Assembly: GCA_036501185.1 (NCBI GenBank)
Contig: DASYAU010000136.1
Coordinates: 1-15,482, forward strand
DNA length: 15,482 nucleotides
Direction of reading: 5' to 3'
Source of the DNA: Korobacter sp036501185
GTDB lineage: Bacteria > Acidobacteriota > Terriglobia > Terriglobales > Acidobacteriaceae
The position numbers and the translations under genes are program-made. The notes beneath the pieces are model-generated. The model saw only the letters and a list, made by a program, of their open reading frames with translations. It was not told the origin of the DNA and ran no database searches. Positions 13,486-15,482 of this stretch are shown here, piece by piece. Each line of letters begins with the position of its first letter. The stretch's first letter is position 1.

Positions 13486-14481
13486 CTACCCGCGGATGTC
13501 GCGCAGTAGCTCTTCGATTTCGCCGCGTACCTCGGCACTCACCGGCAGCAGCGGCAGCCGCGGAGTCCCGCCGTAGTATCCATTGAAATCCATGCCATAC
13601 TTCACGCCCGCAATCCCTAATTGGGATGCGATCCGTGTCGCCGGGCCAATAATCCTTTCCTGGGCGGCGTTCGCGGCCGCTTGATTTCCGGCGCGGAACG
13701 CCTGGTGAATCTCTACACAAGCCACGGGAGCAGCAGCCCCGAATGCCAGCACAGCACCCGACGCGCCCGCCTGCAACGACGGCAACATCTTCTGCGCCGA
13801 TCCCGCCAGGATCTGGAACCCGATCTCCTGCGTCTTTTCTTCTACCAGGGTCGTCGTACCCGCAAGCGCGCCGACGCTCACCATGTCGGGCCTTCCCTTC
13901 GCTCGCCGCAGCGTAACGGGAACTCTCCGCCGCACGTGCGCATTTTCCTCCGCCAATACTTTGATCTTTTCGACTGAGCCGCTCGATTCTTTGATCCCGA
14001 TGATGTTCGAGTGCCCCGCCAGCTCGCGCACCACTTCGCTCGGAATGTCATATCCCGTGAACGGCGGCACACTGTAAATCAGCACAGGTAGCGCCGATCG
14101 GTCGGCCACCGTGCTATAGAAATTCAGCATCACGGCGTTCGTCATCTGGCTCTTGTAGTAATGCGGCGTGCGCACCAGGGCCGCGTCATAGCCCATCGCG
14201 GCAGCGGCCTCGGTCATCTCAAGCGTCCCGCGGACGCTCTCCGCTCCCGTCCCGGCAATCATCACCTTATCGCCGCCAGCCGCATCCATCGCGCCCCGCA
14301 GCACCTCGCGCCGCTCCGCGTCCGAGAGCATCACCACTTCGCCAGTCGAGCCCAGCACCACTAGCCCACGGATCCCCGTCAGGCAATACTTCTCCACATT
14401 GTGTTGCAGCTTGCGGCAGTAAATGCGGCCGTCCGGATAGAACGGCGTAGTAATCGCGGGAAACACACCTTGCAGGAACAT
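13486..14481 (-). CDS. DHDPS-family (beta/alpha)8 aldolase/lyase, HOGA-like, 331 aa
   Basis: Class I Schiff-base aldolase of the dihydrodipicolinate synthase/N-acetylneuraminate lyase family, acting on 2-oxo acids in the cytoplasm. Motifs: PAITTPF (8-14), LGSTGEVVML (43-52), TPHYYK (105-110), LIYSVPPFTGYDIP (134-147) with catalytic Y136, and GIKESSG (162-168) with Schiff-base K164. YSVPPFTG rather than YNVPxRTG, together with the ending MDFNGYYGGTPRLPL, resembles 4-hydroxy-2-oxoglutarate aldolase more than DapA, so a lysine-pathway role is doubtful. Between K164 and the LAGSA motif (225-229) there are about 37 more residues than in DHDPS or HOGA (roughly 178-214, Arg-rich then Gly/Thr-rich); removing them gives a normal length of about 294. 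It is convergent with the ferritin-like gene across a terminator. Confidence 0.87.
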   Translation of the reverse strand: MFLQGVFPAITTPFYPDGRIYCRKLQHNVEKYCLTGIRGLVVLGSTGEVVMLSDAERREVLRGAMDAAGGDKVMIAGTGAESVRGTLEMTEAAAAMGYDAALVRTPHYYKSQMTNAVMLNFYSTVADRSALPVLIYSVPPFTGYDIPSEVVRELAGHSNIIGIKESSGSVEKIKVLAEENAHVRRRVPVTLRRAKGRPDMVSVGALAGTTTLVEEKTQEIGFQILAGSAQKMLPSLQAGASGAVLAFGAAAPVACVEIHQAFRAGNQAAANAAQERIIGPATRIASQLGIAGVKYGMDFNGYYGGTPRLPLLPVSAEVRGEIEELLRDIRG

Positions 14482-14543
14482 ATATCCTCTCTATAACCCT
14501 CACGGTCGCTCCCGGCGAGGCCCGAGGGAATTCGCTCACAAAA

Positions 14544-14629
14544 CCGCCAGTCGCGAAGCGACGGAATAGATTAGCGCAGCACGTGAGTGCTGGAAAAGCA
14601 CAGTCACGAGCCCGAGTCCCTTTAGGGAC
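14544..14629. repeat. Cluster of short hairpins in the aldolase/TerC gap
   Basis: In the 156-bp gap (14482-14637) there are three small inverted repeats in a row: GTCGC-GAA-GCGAC (14550-14562); CGTGAGTGCT paired with AGCAC-ag-TCACG (14582-14608), with a competing stem at CAGCAC/GTGCTG; and GTCCC-TTTA-GGGAC (14616-14629). This looks like a dispersed intergenic palindromic repeat or a structured 3' region of the terC transcript. No ORF is present. Confidence 0.5.
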
Positions 14630-14637
14630 GGAGAATT

Positions 14638-15482
14638 TCAAGATACGCTCTTCTTCGGCACCAACAACGACGCCACCACCGCCGTCATCAGCACCCCAAT
14701 CACAATTCCCAGTGACAGCGGCGTCGAAATCTCGAAAAAATGCGCCCCCAGCATTTTCACGCCAATAAACACCAGCACCACCGACAGTCCATAGTGCAGC
14801 AGATGGAACACATCCATCAGCCCTGCCAACGCAAAGTACATCGAACGCAGCCCAAGAATCGCGAACACGTTCGACGTATACACAATGAATGCATCCCGCG
14901 AAATCGCCAGCACCGCCGGAATCGAATCCACCGCGAACAGCACATCGGTGGTCTCTACCATCAGCAGCACGATGGCCAGCGGCGTGGCGTAGCGCAGTCC
15001 ATCACGCAGCGTAAAAAACTTCCCGCCCGCGAACTCAGTCGTCACCGGATAGAGTTTCCGGAAGCCACGGATAACGAGATTCTCTTTCGGCGTTTCCTCA
15101 CCCGATCCAAACACCAGCTTGATGCCCGCATACACCAGGAAGGCGCCAAAGATGTACGTGATCCACTCGAACCGCCGGATCAGCGCCACACCGACCAGGA
15201 TGAACGTCGCCCGCATTACCAGCGCGCCCAGGATGCCCCACGTCAGCACCTTCTTCTGCAACTCACCGGGCACATGAAAAAAACGAAACAGCAGCAGGAA
15301 GACGAACAGGTTATCGACGCTCAGCGAAAGCTCAATGATGTAGCCGGTTACGAATTGCAGCGAGAGGGTGCCGTTCGACAGCTTCGTATCGCCAGCCATG
15401 GTCTGACCATGGTGATTGAGCAGCAGCGCGAACAGCGCCGCCAGCGACACCCACACCACCGTCCACCCGATGGCCTCATGGA
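14638..15482 (-). CDS. TerC/Alx-family integral membrane protein, 5' end beyond window
   Basis: TerC-family membrane protein; characterised relatives (Alx, TerC-like) export manganese or help metallate secreted proteins. The visible part has about eight hydrophobic segments with both family hallmarks: YIIELSLSVDNLFVFLLLF in the first half and METTDVLFAVDSIPAVLAIS in the second, whose acidic residues (E, D, D, D) are the likely metal-binding set. RGFRKLYPVT and GKFFTLRDGLRYATPLAIVLL lie in the usual central loop. The frame stays open to the right edge, reading HEAIGWTVVWVSLAALF; the EA.GW..VWV pattern is normal for the first TerC helix, so the GTG codons near 15459 are internal and perhaps 20-40 N-terminal residues are missing. 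Any manganese riboswitch would lie outside the window. Confidence 0.9.
   Translation of the reverse strand, partial: HEAIGWTVVWVSLAALFALLLNHHGQTMAGDTKLSNGTLSLQFVTGYIIELSLSVDNLFVFLLLFRFFHVPGELQKKVLTWGILGALVMRATFILVGVALIRRFEWITYIFGAFLVYAGIKLVFGSGEETPKENLVIRGFRKLYPVTTEFAGGKFFTLRDGLRYATPLAIVLLMVETTDVLFAVDSIPAVLAISRDAFIVYTSNVFAILGLRSMYFALAGLMDVFHLLHYGLSVVLVFIGVKMLGAHFFEISTPLSLGIVIGVLMTAVVASLLVPKKSVS

Noticed and set aside
13486..14481. Assigning dapA (lysine biosynthesis) to the DHDPS-family gene
   Set aside because: YSVPPFTG and the C-terminal GYYGG...LPL pattern fit 4-hydroxy-2-oxoglutarate aldolase-type members better, and the gene is not in a lysine or diaminopimelate cluster.
14482..14637. 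Manganese (yybP-ykoY) riboswitch associated with terC
   Set aside because: This region is downstream of terC, not upstream, and shows no conserved riboswitch core; the terC leader is outside the window.

Overview
The window is about 60% GC and densely coded, with short intergenic gaps (longest 195 bp), strong preference for C or G at third codon positions and GTG/TTG starts. Protein styles (a CGPA..NFxV secreted protein, a PRC-barrel/MgtE-N/CBS protein, short palindromic intergenic elements) suggest a soil acidobacterium of the Koribacter/Terriglobia type. That assignment is an inference from overall character; no rRNA or other phylogenetic marker is present. I see no tRNA, rRNA, CRISPR array, integrase or transposase.

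Layout. (1) 27-2983, minus strand: a zinc-type alcohol dehydrogenase/quinone reductase relative, then an MFS exporter 30 bp downstream, then a small secreted protein. (2) 3081-6764, plus strand: a secreted TIMP-like plus carboxypeptidase-regulatory-like protein, followed by a tightly coupled set: xdhC-type Mo-enzyme maturation factor, mocA-type molybdopterin nucleotidyltransferase (ATGA overlap), HAD phosphatase (TTGA overlap), and two small secreted c-type cytochromes that arose by a 376-bp tandem duplication carrying the tail of the HAD gene. (3) 6739-8960: a NifU/IscU-like scaffold on minus, convergent with and overlapping the second cytochrome, then on plus a BtuF-like binding protein, a GAF protein of the free methionine-(R)-sulfoxide reductase type and an abutting MutT/Nudix gene. 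(4) 8996-12361, minus: a membrane-anchored protein of unknown function, a soluble PRC-barrel/MgtE-N/CBS protein and an Nramp-like transporter with a non-canonical metal site, the last two separated by a 126-bp inverted-repeat element. (5) 12481-15482: a ferritin-like protein with a long basic tail, a bidirectional terminator, a DHDPS/HOGA-family aldolase with an apparent 37-residue insertion, a cluster of small hairpins, and a TerC-family membrane protein running off the right edge.

Two functional themes stand out. The xdhC-mocA block equips the cell to load and activate cytosine-dinucleotide molybdenum hydroxylases encoded elsewhere, and the adjacent cytochromes could take electrons from such an enzyme. 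The right half is rich in metal handling: Nramp-like transporter, putative Mg2+-sensing MgtE-N/CBS protein, ferritin-like protein and TerC. The best candidate for something not well described is the pairing of the Nramp-like carrier, which lacks the MPH metal-site motif, with a channel-less MgtE sensor module. The clearest evolutionary event is the tandem duplication that left a fossil HAD tail between the two cytochromes, with a leader far better conserved than the coding regions.
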